A DNA stretch of 45,292 bases from Azospirillum sp. B506 (lineage in GTDB: Bacteria > Pseudomonadota > Alphaproteobacteria > Azospirillales > Azospirillaceae): positions 1 through 45,292 of the forward strand of contig NZ_BADK01000727.1 in NCBI RefSeq assembly GCF_000333595.1. The letters are read 5' to 3'. Position 1 is the first letter of the stretch. The number at the start of each line of letters is the position of its first letter. The position numbers and the translations under genes were made by a program. The notes under the pieces are model-generated. The model had not been told where the DNA came from. It saw only the letters and a list, made by a program, of their open reading frames with translations, and ran no database searches. Shown in pieces: positions 1-8,164 of this stretch.

Positions 1-474
1 CTGGACGGTGCCGACGGGCTGGAGGTGCAGAAGGCGCTGCATGAGCGCTCGATCTTCGTACCGGTGGTGCTGATGACCGGCCAGGGCGACATCCCCATGA
101 CCGTGCGCGGCATGAAGGCCGGAGCCGTCGATTTCCTGTCCAAGCCCTTCACCGAGGACGAGGTTCTGCACGCGGTCGGCGAGGCGGTGGCGCTGGACGG
201 CCGCCGCCGTTCCGAACGGGGCGAGGACGACGCGGTGCGCAGCCTCTACGGCAAGCTGACCCCGCGCGAGCGCGACGTGATGGGATTGGTCACCGCCGGG
301 CTGATGAACAAGCAGGTTGCGGCCAAGCTGGAGCTGAGCGAGGTCACGGTGAAGATCCACCGCGGCAACCTGATGCGCAAGATGCACGCCCAGTCGCTGG
401 CCGACCTCGTGCGGATGGCCGAGATCCTGGGTGTCCGCGAACGGACCGTCACCCGCTACAGCGTGGCGGGCTGA
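1..474 (+). CDS. FixJ-family response regulator (5' end outside window)
   Basis: Partial gene: the frame is open from base 1, and the visible 157 residues begin inside a CheY-like receiver domain, just after the expected phospho-acceptor Asp. The motif VVLMTGQGDIPMTVRGMKAG and the following LSKPF, with the conserved receiver Lys, are characteristic of FixJ/TodT-type receivers. The C-terminal part is a LuxR/FixJ helix-turn-helix (LTPRERDVMGLVTAGLMNKQ, then SEVTVKIHRGNLMRKM), so the protein is a DNA-binding transcriptional activator controlled by phosphorylation. Its last 19 bases overlap the end of the opposite-strand histidine kinase, its probable partner. The target genes are not visible; the Mo hydroxylase downstream is one possibility only. 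Confidence 0.93.
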   Translation: MDGADGLEVQKALHERSIFVPVVLMTGQGDIPMTVRGMKAGAVDFLSKPFTEDEVLHAVGEAVALDGRRRSERGEDDAVRSLYGKLTPRERDVMGLVTAGLMNKQVAAKLELSEVTVKIHRGNLMRKMHAQSLADLVRMAEILGVRERTVTRYSVAG

Positions 475-1736
475 GCCGGCGCCGACGCGACAGGCAGCGA
501 GAAGGACAGCGAGGCCCCCTGCGGGCCGCTGGCCGCCCACAGCCGGCCGCCATGTTCCTCCACGATGGTCTTGCAGATCGACAGACCCAACCCCATGCCG
601 TCCGGCTTGGTGGAGAAGAAGGGATCGAATATCCGCGACAACACCTCGTCGGGGATGCCGGGACCGGTATCTGCGACGGTGAAGGTCACCGCTTCCGGCC
701 CTTCCATACCGGCGGCGATGGCGATGCGCCGGTCCGGCGACTTCGCCCCTTGCATGGCCTGCACCGCGTTGTAGGCGATGTTGACGATCACCTGCTGGAT
801 CTGGGTGCGGTCACCGAGGATGGCCGGCAGCTGCGGCGGGACATCGACGGCGATGCTGGTCTTCTGGCGATAGGCCTCGTGCTCCACCAGCGTCACGGCA
901 TCGGCGATGCAGTCCTGCGGCTTCAACGGTTCGGTGACCAGCTCGCCGCGGCGCGCGAAGGAGCGCATCTTGCCGACGATGCGCACCGTATGCTGCGTGC
1001 TGGCGGTGATGCGCTGCAGGCTGGTGGCCACCTCTTCCAGGTTCGGGGGCTGGCGCGACAGCCAGCGCGTCGCCGCGGCGGCATGGCTGGCGATAGAGAC
1101 CAGGGGCTGCGACACCTCGTGCGTCAGCGACGCCGCCAGTTCCCCCACCAGCGACAGGCGACCCGCATGACTGAGGTTGGCCTGGGCCGTCATCAGCGCC
1201 TCCTGCACCCGCTTCAGTTCGGACACATCGACGGCGAAAAAGTACAGGCGGCCGTAGGCCTCGGGATCGGCAGGTCCCGGCGGCAGGCTCGCCCGCCAGA
1301 GGATGGGCACGACACGGCCGTCCTTGGTGTGCAGCACACGTTCGCCCTGGCAAACCGTGTCGCCACGCACCATCGCCTTGAAGACCTGGGCATTGCTGGC
1401 GGGACTGGCCGGCAGCCGGATCCGCGATTCCCGCAGGAAGCTCTCCTTGTCCTGGAATCCCAGCAGGTCGAGCGCCGAACGGTTGGCGTCGAGGATCCGG
1501 TGGAACCGCCGCACGTCGAAAAAGAATAGCGGGTTGTCGTCCAGAAAGCGGTCGAAATCCGTCACCCCGCTGGCGATCACCTCATCGACGGCGCGCTTCA
1601 CCCCTGACCAGTCTTCGCACAGAATCGAGATCGGAGAAATCTCGAACAAGTCGGCATGCCGAAGGTCCATCGGTCGAAATCCTTCCCCATCGCCATTCCG
1701 GGCGATGGTCCGCTGCGGTCGCCTGTCTTCGGTCAT
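456..1736 (-). CDS. PAS-domain sensor histidine kinase, soluble, FixL-like
   Basis: A 426-residue kinase. A PAS-like sensor region spans about residues 65-180 (NPLFFFDVRRFHRILDANRS). The dimerisation box carries His206 in LTHEVSQPL. The HATPase domain has the N box (Asn323 in YNAVQAM), DTGPG at 356-360, DPFFSTK near 371, and GMGLGLS at 380-386. No transmembrane segment or signal peptide is seen, so a cytoplasmic signal is likely. No PAS heme ligand can be assigned by eye. The HEVSQPL box resembles the HELNQPL box of FixL-type kinases, which fits pairing with the FixJ-like regulator at 1-474. The two genes converge and overlap by 19 bp, instead of the usual same-strand arrangement. Confidence 0.9.
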   Translation of the reverse strand: MTEDRRPQRTIARNGDGEGFRPMDLRHADLFEISPISILCEDWSGVKRAVDEVIASGVTDFDRFLDDNPLFFFDVRRFHRILDANRSALDLLGFQDKESFLRESRIRLPASPASNAQVFKAMVRGDTVCQGERVLHTKDGRVVPILWRASLPPGPADPEAYGRLYFFAVDVSELKRVQEALMTAQANLSHAGRLSLVGELAASLTHEVSQPLVSIASHAAAATRWLSRQPPNLEEVATSLQRITASTQHTVRIVGKMRSFARRGELVTEPLKPQDCIADAVTLVEHEAYRQKTSIAVDVPPQLPAILGDRTQIQQVIVNIAYNAVQAMQGAKSPDRRIAIAAGMEGPEAVTFTVADTGPGIPDEVLSRIFDPFFSTKPDGMGLGLSICKTIVEEHGGRLWAASGPQGASLSFSLPVASAPAQPATL

Positions 1737-1830
1737 CTATAGGAAACTCTTGGCGGGACCGCAACTTTGTCCTGATTGTCGGTCTCGAACAGTTTCCGGT
1801 CATTCGGCGACTGGACGGCCCGGCACCCTC

Positions 1831-1861
1831 AATACCTTCAGCGTCTAATACCTAGAGATGG
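1831..1861 (+). promoter_or_regulatory. Candidate operator: AATACCT direct repeat and TAATACCTAGAGATGG element
   Basis: AATACCT occurs at 1831-1837 and again at 1847-1853, 16 bp apart. The second copy lies inside TAATACCTAGAGATGG (1846-1861), which matches at 15 of 16 positions the reverse complement of 7029-7044 upstream of the SDR gene. It sits about 74 bp before the start of the Mo hydroxylase small-subunit gene. Role as a binding site is inference. Confidence 0.45.
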
Positions 1862-1934
1862 ATACGAGACCGGCGGGCGGCGGACAAGAATAAGCGTCAG
1901 CCACCCCCCAATGAACTCCTGCACGGAGACCAGC

Positions 1935-2381
1935 ATGACCACCCTCCATGTCAATGGCCGCACCTATCAGGTGGCGGTCGAGGACGACACGCCGCTGCTC
2001 TGGGTCCTTCGTGACACGCTGGGGCTGACCGGGACGAAATACGGCTGCGGCATCGCGCAATGCGGCGCCTGCACCGTGATGATCGACGGCACCGCCACCC
2101 GCTCCTGCCAGGTGCCGGTGGACAGCGTCGGGTCGGCCGACATCCGCACCATCGACGCCATCGAGGAGGATCCCGTCGGCCGCAAGGTGGTGGAGGCCTG
2201 GGTCGCCGCCCAGGTGCCGCAATGCGGCTATTGCCAGTCCGGACAGGTGATGGCGGCGACCGCCCTGTTGAAGCAGACGCCCCACCCGACCGACGGCGAC
2301 ATCGCCGACGCGATGACCAACCTGTGCCGCTGCGGGACCTACAACCGCATCGCCGCCGCCGTCCGCCAAGCCGCCGGCTGA
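1935..2381 (+). CDS. Mo hydroxylase 2Fe-2S subunit (isoquinoline 1-oxidoreductase alpha-type)
   Basis: A 148-residue iron-sulfur subunit of the xanthine oxidase superfamily. The N-terminal plant-ferredoxin-type cluster is ligated by Cys38, Cys43, Cys46 and Cys58 (CGIAQCGACT). The C-terminal cluster, near the Mo site, uses Cys97, Cys100, Cys131 and Cys133 (CGYCQSGQ and CRCGT). All eight ligands are present. The start is the ATG at 1935 preceded by GGAG at 1925-1928; the frame is open further upstream but without a comparable ribosome site. It passes electrons from the Mo subunit encoded 14 bp downstream. No FAD subunit is present, so the acceptor is probably a cytochrome or the respiratory chain rather than NAD or oxygen (family knowledge). 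Confidence 0.93.
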   Translation: MTTLHVNGRTYQVAVEDDTPLLWVLRDTLGLTGTKYGCGIAQCGACTVMIDGTATRSCQVPVDSVGSADIRTIDAIEEDPVGRKVVEAWVAAQVPQCGYCQSGQVMAATALLKQTPHPTDGDIADAMTNLCRCGTYNRIAAAVRQAAG

Positions 2382-2395
2382 GAGGAGCACCCAAC

Positions 2396-4678
2396 ATGGA
2401 CCGCCTGCTCACCGCAGCCCCGATCACGCTGAAGGACCCGCTCGAACTCCAGATCGAGGCGCAGTCCGCCGTCCCGCTGATGAAGCCGGACGGCGTCTCC
2501 AACCTGTCGCGCCGGGCCTTCCTCGGCTTCGGCGCCAGCGCCCTGGTGCTGGGCGCCCTGCTGCCGTCGATGCCGGTGCGGGCCGCCACGGCCAGCGCCG
2601 CCGCCGTCAAGCCGGGCAGCCGCATTCCCGCCTTCCTGGTCATCGGCAAGGACAATGCCGTCACCCTGCTCAGCCCCTTCGTCGAGGGTGGCCAGGGCAT
2701 CAACACCGGCATGGCCCAGATCGTCGGCGAGGAGCTGGACGTCAATCCCAGCCGTTTCACCGTGGAATGCGCCCCGCCGGGGCCTGATTACGCGGTCATC
2801 AACGGGCTGCGGATGACCGGCGGCAGCTTCTCCACCCGCTCCAGCTATCCGCTGATGCGCCGGCTGGGCGCCACCGCCCGCGACATGATGATCCGCGCCG
2901 CCGCGACGAAACTGAAGGTCAAGCCGGAGAGCCTGAAGACGGAGGACGGCTTCGTCATCCATGCCGCGAGCGGGCAGCGGCTTGTCTATGGCGAACTTGC
3001 TCCCGTGGCCCTCGCCCTGCCGCCGCGCGACGACGTGGCCCTGCGCGACCCGGCCAGCTTCCGCTACATCCGCCAGCCGGTGGCGCGGCTGGACGTGCGG
3101 GCGAAGTCCACCGGCAAGGCCGTCTACGCCATCGACCAGAAGCTGGAGGGCATGCTCTACGCCGCGGTCCAGCATGCGCCGAACCAGGGCACGACCGTCC
3201 AGTCGGTCGCCAACGAGGCCGCTGTGTCGGCGATGCCCGGCGTCCATTCCGTCCACAAGCTGCCCGGCGCGGTGGCGGTCGCCGCCGACAGCTGGTGGCG
3301 TGCCCGCAAGGCGGTGGAAACGCTGTCGGTGAGCTGGTCGGCCCCGGCCGCGTCCGGTCTGGACAGCGTGGCCGCCGACTTTGCGTCGGACGGGATGCTG
3401 GCCGCACTGAAATCCTCCAGCGCAGCCGGTCTTCCGGCGGAATCCGACGGCGATGCCGCCGCCGCTTTCGCCAATGCTGCCAAGGTGATCGAGGCGGAGT
3501 ACGACGCGCCCTATCTGGTCCACGGACAGCTGGAACCGCCATCCGCCATGGCGCGCTTCAATGCCGACGGCACGCTGGAACTGTGGGCGCCCAACCAGAT
3601 GCCGGAGCTGTTCCAGTCGGTGGCGGCCCAGACCGCCGGGCTGGCGCCGGACAAGGTCATCCTGCATTCGCCGATGCTCGGCGGCTTCTTCGGCCGGCAC
3701 TTCCTCTATGGCAGCGCCAACCCCTTCCTCCAGGCGATCCAGCTGGCGAAGGCCACCGGCCGCCCGGTGAAGGTGCTGTGGTCGCGCGAGGAGGAGTTCC
3801 GCATGGACGCCGTCCGACCGCTCAGCTTCACCCGCTTCCGCGCCGCCATCGGCAAGGACGGCCGCCCCACCGCCATCCAGGCGCGCACGGTGGGCGAAGG
3901 GCCGCTCGGCCGCTGGTTCGGCGCGGTGTTCAAGGATCCCGTCGACAGCTCGGCGGTGGAGGGCGTCACGGAAAAGCCCTATGCCATCCCCAACCGGCGG
4001 ATGGAGTACGTCAAGTTCCCCCACCCCGTGACCATCGCCTTCTGGCGCTCCGTCGGCCATTCGATGAACGACTTCTTCTATGAGGGATTCCTGGACGAGA
4101 TCGCCGATGCCGGCGGCCAGGACCCCTTCGCCCTGCGGATGGATCTGCTGAAGGACAAGCCGCGCCACCGCAAGCTGCTGGAAACGGTTGCGGCGATGTC
4201 CGGCGGCTGGAAGCGCGGCCCCTATCAGGTGGACGGCACCCGCCGCGCCCGCGGCGTCTCCATGGCCTCCCCCTTCGGATCGGAGACGGCGACCATCGCC
4301 GAGGTGTCGGTCCAGGGCGGCGAGACGCAGGTCCACAATGTCTGGGTCGCCTTCGATCCCGGCAGCATCGTCAATCCGGCCATCGTGAAGTCGCAGGTGG
4401 AATCCGCCGTGGCTCTCGGCCTGTCGGCCACCCTGTTCGAGGAGCTGGTCTACAAGGACGGTGTCCGTCAGTCGCACAATTTCGACGATTACCCGATCCT
4501 GTCCCGCCGCTCCATGCCCGCGGTGCATGTGGAGATCGTGGAAAGCGGCGCCCCGATGGGCGGCGTCGGCGAACCCGGCCTGCCGGGCGTTCCGCCGGCG
4601 GTGGTCAATGCGGTGGCGGCCCTGACCGGCCAGCGCGTCCGCAGCCTGCCTCTGGCGAAGAGCAAGATCGGGGTGTAA
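2396..4678 (+). CDS. Tat-exported molybdopterin-binding hydroxylase subunit (IorB-like)
   Basis: A 760-residue catalytic subunit, close to the usual length of isoquinoline 1-oxidoreductase beta subunits and periplasmic aldehyde oxidases of the same branch. A Tat signal is visible (LSRRAFLGFGAS, twin Arg 39-40, then a hydrophobic stretch), preceded by an unusually long 36-residue leader. Mo-cofactor motifs include MLGGFFGR in the middle and GVGEPGLPG near the C terminus, which carries the expected catalytic Glu. The start is the ATG at 2396 behind GAGGAG. The 2Fe-2S subunit lacks its own signal, so it presumably hitch-hikes through Tat in complex. No XdhC-type maturation factor or cytochrome partner is in the window. 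The oxidised substrate (N-heterocycle or aldehyde) cannot be decided. Confidence 0.9.
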   Translation: MDRLLTAAPITLKDPLELQIEAQSAVPLMKPDGVSNLSRRAFLGFGASALVLGALLPSMPVRAATASAAAVKPGSRIPAFLVIGKDNAVTLLSPFVEGGQGINTGMAQIVGEELDVNPSRFTVECAPPGPDYAVINGLRMTGGSFSTRSSYPLMRRLGATARDMMIRAAATKLKVKPESLKTEDGFVIHAASGQRLVYGELAPVALALPPRDDVALRDPASFRYIRQPVARLDVRAKSTGKAVYAIDQKLEGMLYAAVQHAPNQGTTVQSVANEAAVSAMPGVHSVHKLPGAVAVAADSWWRARKAVETLSVSWSAPAASGLDSVAADFASDGMLAALKSSSAAGLPAESDGDAAAAFANAAKVIEAEYDAPYLVHGQLEPPSAMARFNADGTLELWAPNQMPELFQSVAAQTAGLAPDKVILHSPMLGGFFGRHFLYGSANPFLQAIQLAKATGRPVKVLWSREEEFRMDAVRPLSFTRFRAAIGKDGRPTAIQARTVGEGPLGRWFGAVFKDPVDSSAVEGVTEKPYAIPNRRMEYVKFPHPVTIAFWRSVGHSMNDFFYEGFLDEIADAGGQDPFALRMDLLKDKPRHRKLLETVAAMSGGWKRGPYQVDGTRRARGVSMASPFGSETATIAEVSVQGGETQVHNVWVAFDPGSIVNPAIVKSQVESAVALGLSATLFEELVYKDGVRQSHNFDDYPILSRRSMPAVHVEIVESGAPMGGVGEPGLPGVPPAVVNAVAALTGQRVRSLPLAKSKIGV

Positions 4679-4699
4679 GGCCGGAAGTCCCGCCCCTCC

Positions 4700-4741
4700 G
4701 GCGTGAATGTCTGGAAAAGTCGTTTCCATGACATTCACGCC
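4700..4741. repeat. 42-nt near-perfect hairpin between Mo hydroxylase and MFS gene
   Basis: The outer arms GGCGTGAATGTC (4700-4711) and GACATTCACGCC (4730-4741) are perfectly complementary over 12 bp. An inner pair TGGAAA (4712-4717) / TTTCCA (4723-4728) extends the stem around the loop AGTCG, leaving one bulged T. It begins 21 bp after the hydroxylase stop. There is no T run after it, so it is not a textbook intrinsic terminator; a terminator, mRNA 3'-end stabiliser or protein-binding dyad are all possible. Confidence 0.6.
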
Positions 4742-4858
4742 GCCTTGCGTCCGTCCTAAACTTCGGGCAACCGCCATTTTCCGCCGCCTGTCCAGCGATG
4801 GGATGCAAACGCCCCATGGTCAGCGCCGTGCGGAATGGCTCCGCACAGGAATCTGTCC

Positions 4859-6067
4859 ATGGCATCCACCACCCTTCATTCGAGGGCGCCGCTTTACTGG
4901 CTGGCGCTCGGGTCCTTCGCCGTCGGGACCGAGAGCTTCATGATCGCGGCGATCCTGCCGGACATCGCCACCGATCTGGCGGTCAGCGAACAGGCGGCCG
5001 GCCAGCTGGTGTCGGTCTTCGCGTTGACCTATGCCGCCAGTTCGCCGCTGCTGACGGTCCTGACCGGGGCGGTCAGCCGCCGTCTTCTGCTGATCGCGAC
5101 AATGCTGGCCTTCGTCGCCGCCAACGTCGTGGCGGCGGTTGCCGGCAGCTATGGCGGACTGATGGCGGCGCGCGTGCTGCTTGCCATGGCGGCGGGGCTG
5201 TTCGTGCCGAACGCCAACGCGCTGGCCGGCGTGCTGGTGCCGCCGTCGGAGCGCGGCCGCGCGCTTTCCATCGTCACCAGCGGCCTCAGCCTCGCCATCG
5301 TCTTCGGCGTGCCGCTCGGCGCCGTCGTCGGCAATACGCTGGGTTGGCGCATGACCTTCGGCGGCGTCGCCATTCTGTCGGTCGCGGCGGCGGCCGGACT
5401 GCTGATCGGGTTGCCAAAAGCCATCAATTCCGCGGCACCGGTGGTCGGACTGCGCGACCGGCTGGGGGCGCTTGCAAATCCTGCGGTGCGCCGCCCGCTG
5501 GCGGTCACCACCCTGTGGGCGATGGGCCCCTTCACCGTCTATCCCTACATCGCCTCCTATCTTCAACGGGTGACCGGGCTGGAGGGGGCCGCCGTCGGCT
5601 TCGCCCTGTTCGCCTGGGGCCTGGCGGCCTTCCTTGGGCTGGCGGTCGGCGGCCGTCTGACCGACCGGCTGGGCGGCGCCCGCATCGTGGCGCTGACCCT
5701 GCCGCTGATCGTGCTGGCGCTGGCGAGCCTGTCGGCGACGGCGGAACTGCTGCCGCCCTCGCTGACCCTGATCCCGGCCTTCGTCGGCATCATCCTCTGG
5801 GGCTTCGGCGCCTGGGCCTTCTATCCCGGCCAGCAGGCCCGGCTGATCGGCATCGTCGGGCCGAAGCACGCGCCGGTCATCCTGTCGGTCAACGCCTCCT
5901 TCCATTATTTCGGCTTTTCGGTTGGGGCGGGACTGGGGTCTCTGGTGCTGAGCGTCGCCAGCGTGCGGGAACTGGGGTGGGTCGGCGCGTTCTGCGTCGC
6001 GCTCGCCTGCCTGCTGGAATTCACCCCGGCCAAGGCACCGCGGATGGCCGACGTCCCGGCGGAATGA
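4859..6067 (+). CDS. MFS transporter, DHA1-type drug/metabolite efflux
   Basis: A 402-residue, 12-helix major facilitator protein. The N terminus (YWLALGSFAVGTESFMIAAI) and the region around PSERGRALSIVTSGLSLAIV resemble the AraJ/NepI/YdhP-like proton antiporter group, so export of a drug, nucleoside or sugar-like compound is the family expectation. The ATG at 4859 is chosen over the in-frame ATG at 4835 because AGGA lies 8 nt before it. It is 180 bp downstream of the Mo hydroxylase, separated by a strong hairpin, so it probably has its own promoter. A clear terminator follows. Substrate unknown. Confidence 0.88.
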   Translation: MASTTLHSRAPLYWLALGSFAVGTESFMIAAILPDIATDLAVSEQAAGQLVSVFALTYAASSPLLTVLTGAVSRRLLLIATMLAFVAANVVAAVAGSYGGLMAARVLLAMAAGLFVPNANALAGVLVPPSERGRALSIVTSGLSLAIVFGVPLGAVVGNTLGWRMTFGGVAILSVAAAAGLLIGLPKAINSAAPVVGLRDRLGALANPAVRRPLAVTTLWAMGPFTVYPYIASYLQRVTGLEGAAVGFALFAWGLAAFLGLAVGGRLTDRLGGARIVALTLPLIVLALASLSATAELLPPSLTLIPAFVGIILWGFGAWAFYPGQQARLIGIVGPKHAPVILSVNASFHYFGFSVGAGLGSLVLSVASVRELGWVGAFCVALACLLEFTPAKAPRMADVPAE

Positions 6068-6085
6068 AATCGCAATAGCAAAGAG

Positions 6086-6117
6086 AAAGGCCGCCGGGGA
6101 AAGCCCGGCGGCCTTTT
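6086..6117. terminator. Bidirectional intrinsic terminator
   Basis: The 13-bp perfect stem AAAGGCCGCCGGG (6086-6098) / CCCGGCGGCCTTT (6104-6116) closes a 5-nt loop and is followed by T-rich sequence; the A-rich left side makes it work on both strands. It lies between the convergent MFS and SDR genes. Confidence 0.88.
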
Positions 6118-6145
6118 CTGCATCAGGACCGATCGGACAGGCCGA

Positions 6146-6904
6146 TCAGACCGGAATCGGGTTCTCGGCGATGTAGCTGTTGAAGCCCATGACCAGGGCA
6201 TGCTCGTTCGGGCCGGCATTGTTGCGCATCTGCCGGGCGCCTTCGACGATGGCCTCTTCGGCATCGGTGCCGAGCGCCGCCATCGTCTGTTCGATGAAGG
6301 CGTCCAGCGGCATGGCGCGCGGATCGTCGCCCTTCTTGATCAGGTCGGTGTTGACCCAGGGCGGCGCGATTTCCTGCACGGTGACGCTGGTGTTGCGCAG
6401 CATGAAGCGCTGGGACAGTGTGAAGCTGTGCAGCGCCGCCTTGCTGGCCGAATAGACCGCCGTCGTCGCCAGCGGCGTGTAGGCGAGCACCGAAGTGTTG
6501 TTGACGATCACCGACCGCGGCTGCGCCTTCAGATGCTCGATCAAGGCCGAGGTCATACGGATGGGCCCGAGCAGGTTGGTGGTGATGATCGACTGCGCCA
6601 GAGCGTCGTCGATGGGGCCGGAGGCATCGTCGAACGGCATGATGCCCGCATTGTTGATCAGGACATTCAGCGTCGGATTCTCGGCCACCAGGCGCTCGGC
6701 GGCGATCTGGATGCTGATCGGATCGGCGATGTCCAGCTCGATGCTTTTCATGCCGGGGTTGGCGGCGGTCACCTCGTCCAGCAGGGCCTTGCGCCGGCCG
6801 GCGATGATGACCTGATTGCCCAGCTTGTGGAAAGCCTCGGCCAGCCCGCGGCCGATGCCGGACGTGGAGCCGGTGATGAAGATCGTGTTGCCGGTGAGTT
6901 GCAT
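6146..6904 (-). CDS. Short-chain dehydrogenase/reductase (DltE-like SDR)
   Basis: A 252-residue classical SDR. The Rossmann motif TGSTSGIG is at residues 11-18, NNAG at 84-87, and the catalytic Ser138, Tyr151 and Lys155 (YSASK) are in place, so it should be an active NAD(P)-dependent oxidoreductase. The start chosen is the ATG at 6904 (MQLTGNTIFITG), where family members begin; an upstream in-frame ATG at 6949 adds 15 residues without a ribosome site. The shared TAATACCTAGATATGG element lies 125 bp upstream. It sits downstream of a GlxA-type regulator on the same strand with a 165-bp gap, so it probably has its own promoter. Substrate unknown. Confidence 0.9.
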   Translation of the reverse strand: MQLTGNTIFITGSTSGIGRGLAEAFHKLGNQVIIAGRRKALLDEVTAANPGMKSIELDIADPISIQIAAERLVAENPTLNVLINNAGIMPFDDASGPIDDALAQSIITTNLLGPIRMTSALIEHLKAQPRSVIVNNTSVLAYTPLATTAVYSASKAALHSFTLSQRFMLRNTSVTVQEIAPPWVNTDLIKKGDDPRAMPLDAFIEQTMAALGTDAEEAIVEGARQMRNNAGPNEHALVMGFNSYIAENPIPV

Positions 6905-7028
6905 GGCTGGATGTCCATTCTTAAGGGAGAGTTGAACAAGCGGGAGCATTGGGGGAAATGAAATATTCCCCGTTGAGACGCCATCCCTGGTGATGTGGAA
7001 AGCTACCGCACCTGCAGTAATGCGGGAG

Positions 7029-7044
7029 CCATATCTAGGTATTA
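7029..7044 (-). promoter_or_regulatory. Candidate shared operator upstream of SDR gene
   Basis: On the minus strand the sequence reads TAATACCTAGATATGG, followed by CTCCCGCA. It differs at one base from 1846-1861. A relative with the same downstream TCCCGCA lies at 9556-9571. The core ATACCTAGATAT is close to a palindrome centred on CTAG. Confidence 0.5.
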
Positions 7045-7069
7045 ACGGCGAGCGCCGCCGGCGCTCCGG

Positions 7070-8023
7070 CTATTCCAGCGCCGAAGCACGGCCGGTCTCC
7101 ACCGACCGCCGGATCACCTGTGGCGGCTGCCCATAGGCGCGCAGGAAGGCGCGGCGCATCCGCTCGCGGTCGGCGAAGCCGGTTTCGCGGGCAATGACGT
7201 CCATCGAATGGCGGCCCTCCTCCATCATCACGCGCGCCGCCTCCAACCGCAGATGCTCGACCGCCTTGGCCGGCGTCTGCCCGGTTTCCTGGCGGAACAG
7301 GCGGCTGAACTGGCGCGGGCTGAGATTCGCCGCCTCCGCCAGCTCATCCACCGACAACTCGTTCCTCAGATTTTCCTTGGCATGGACCAATGCCCGCCGC
7401 ACGCGGTCGGAACGCGGCTCCAGATCCAGCAGGGCGGAGAATTGCGACTGCCCGCCGGGCCGGCGCAGATAGACGACGAGCTTGCGCGCCACCGCCTTGG
7501 CGACCTCCGCGCCGAAATCGTCCTCGACCAGCGCCATGGCGAGGTCGAGACCGGCGGTCATCCCGGCCGAGGTCCAGACATTGCCGTCGACGCTGAAGAT
7601 GCGGTCCTCCTCCACCCTCACATTGGGGTAGAGGCGCTGGAGCGTGCGGGCATGGCTCCAGTGGGTGGTGGCGCGGCGTCCGTCGAGAAGGCCGGCCTCC
7701 GCCAACACATAGGCCCCGGTGCAGATGCCGGCCACCCGCCGCGACGTCTCCGCCGCCTCACGCAGATAGGCCAGCAGGCCAGGGGTCGACGGCCTGACCC
7801 GCAGCGATCCGATGGTGACGGTCGTGTCGAAGAAGCCGTCGCCGAAGCGCTGGGTTTCCACCGCGAAGCCCAGTGAGTTGCGCACCGGCCCCCCCTGCTC
7901 CGACAGGACATGGACCTGATAGGCGGGCCGGCCGAGCACGAGGTTCGCCATCTCGAATGCCGACAGCGCAGCCATCCCCATCACCTGAAAATCGTCGAAC
8001 ACCAGGAACCCGATGGTGAGCAT
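7070..8023 (-). CDS. GlxA/FtrA-family AraC-type transcriptional regulator
   Basis: A 317-residue two-domain regulator. Residues 1-185 form a DJ-1/PfpI (glutamine amidotransferase-like) domain, with Cys101 in the nucleophile elbow GICTGAYVLAEAG. Residues about 215-317 are an AraC DNA-binding domain with two helix-turn-helix segments (LSVDELAEAANLSPRQFSRL and the following FADRERMRRAFLRAYG). In this family the DJ-1 domain is thought to sense a small molecule and the protein usually activates catabolic genes. It is divergent from the AhpD-like gene across 435 bp holding three copies of a TGTCYGRAAT box, a plausible binding region. Confidence 0.92.
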   Translation of the reverse strand: MLTIGFLVFDDFQVMGMAALSAFEMANLVLGRPAYQVHVLSEQGGPVRNSLGFAVETQRFGDGFFDTTVTIGSLRVRPSTPGLLAYLREAAETSRRVAGICTGAYVLAEAGLLDGRRATTHWSHARTLQRLYPNVRVEEDRIFSVDGNVWTSAGMTAGLDLAMALVEDDFGAEVAKAVARKLVVYLRRPGGQSQFSALLDLEPRSDRVRRALVHAKENLRNELSVDELAEAANLSPRQFSRLFRQETGQTPAKAVEHLRLEAARVMMEEGRHSMDVIARETGFADRERMRRAFLRAYGQPPQVIRRSVETGRASALE

Positions 8024-8103
8024 GTCCCGCCCTGCCTTGTCTTGCCCATGATCCGCCCGCCTGTGGATGCGGCATCGACGCTCAGACTATGCGGCCGCCG
8101 CAT

Positions 8104-8164
8104 TGTCTGAAATGCCAAAGACACCACGATTCCAGACATCGCAACCGAACGGAATGTCCGAAAT
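8104..8164. promoter_or_regulatory. Three-box operator array in the 8024-8458 intergenic region
   Basis: The boxes are TGTCTGAAAT (8104-8113, plus), ATTCCAGACA (8129-8138; TGTCTGGAAT on the minus strand) and TGTCCGAAAT (8155-8164, plus). Each differs from the first by one base, and box starts are 25 and 26 bp apart. The array is 81-141 bp upstream of the GlxA-type gene and about 300 bp upstream of the AhpD-like gene. The rest of this 435-bp gap shows no convincing gene. Confidence 0.5.

Noticed and set aside
2339-4777. 812-codon open frame on the minus strand
   Set aside because: Antisense shadow of the Mo hydroxylase subunit genes; composition is typical of a GC-rich shadow and no ribosome site or domain is seen.
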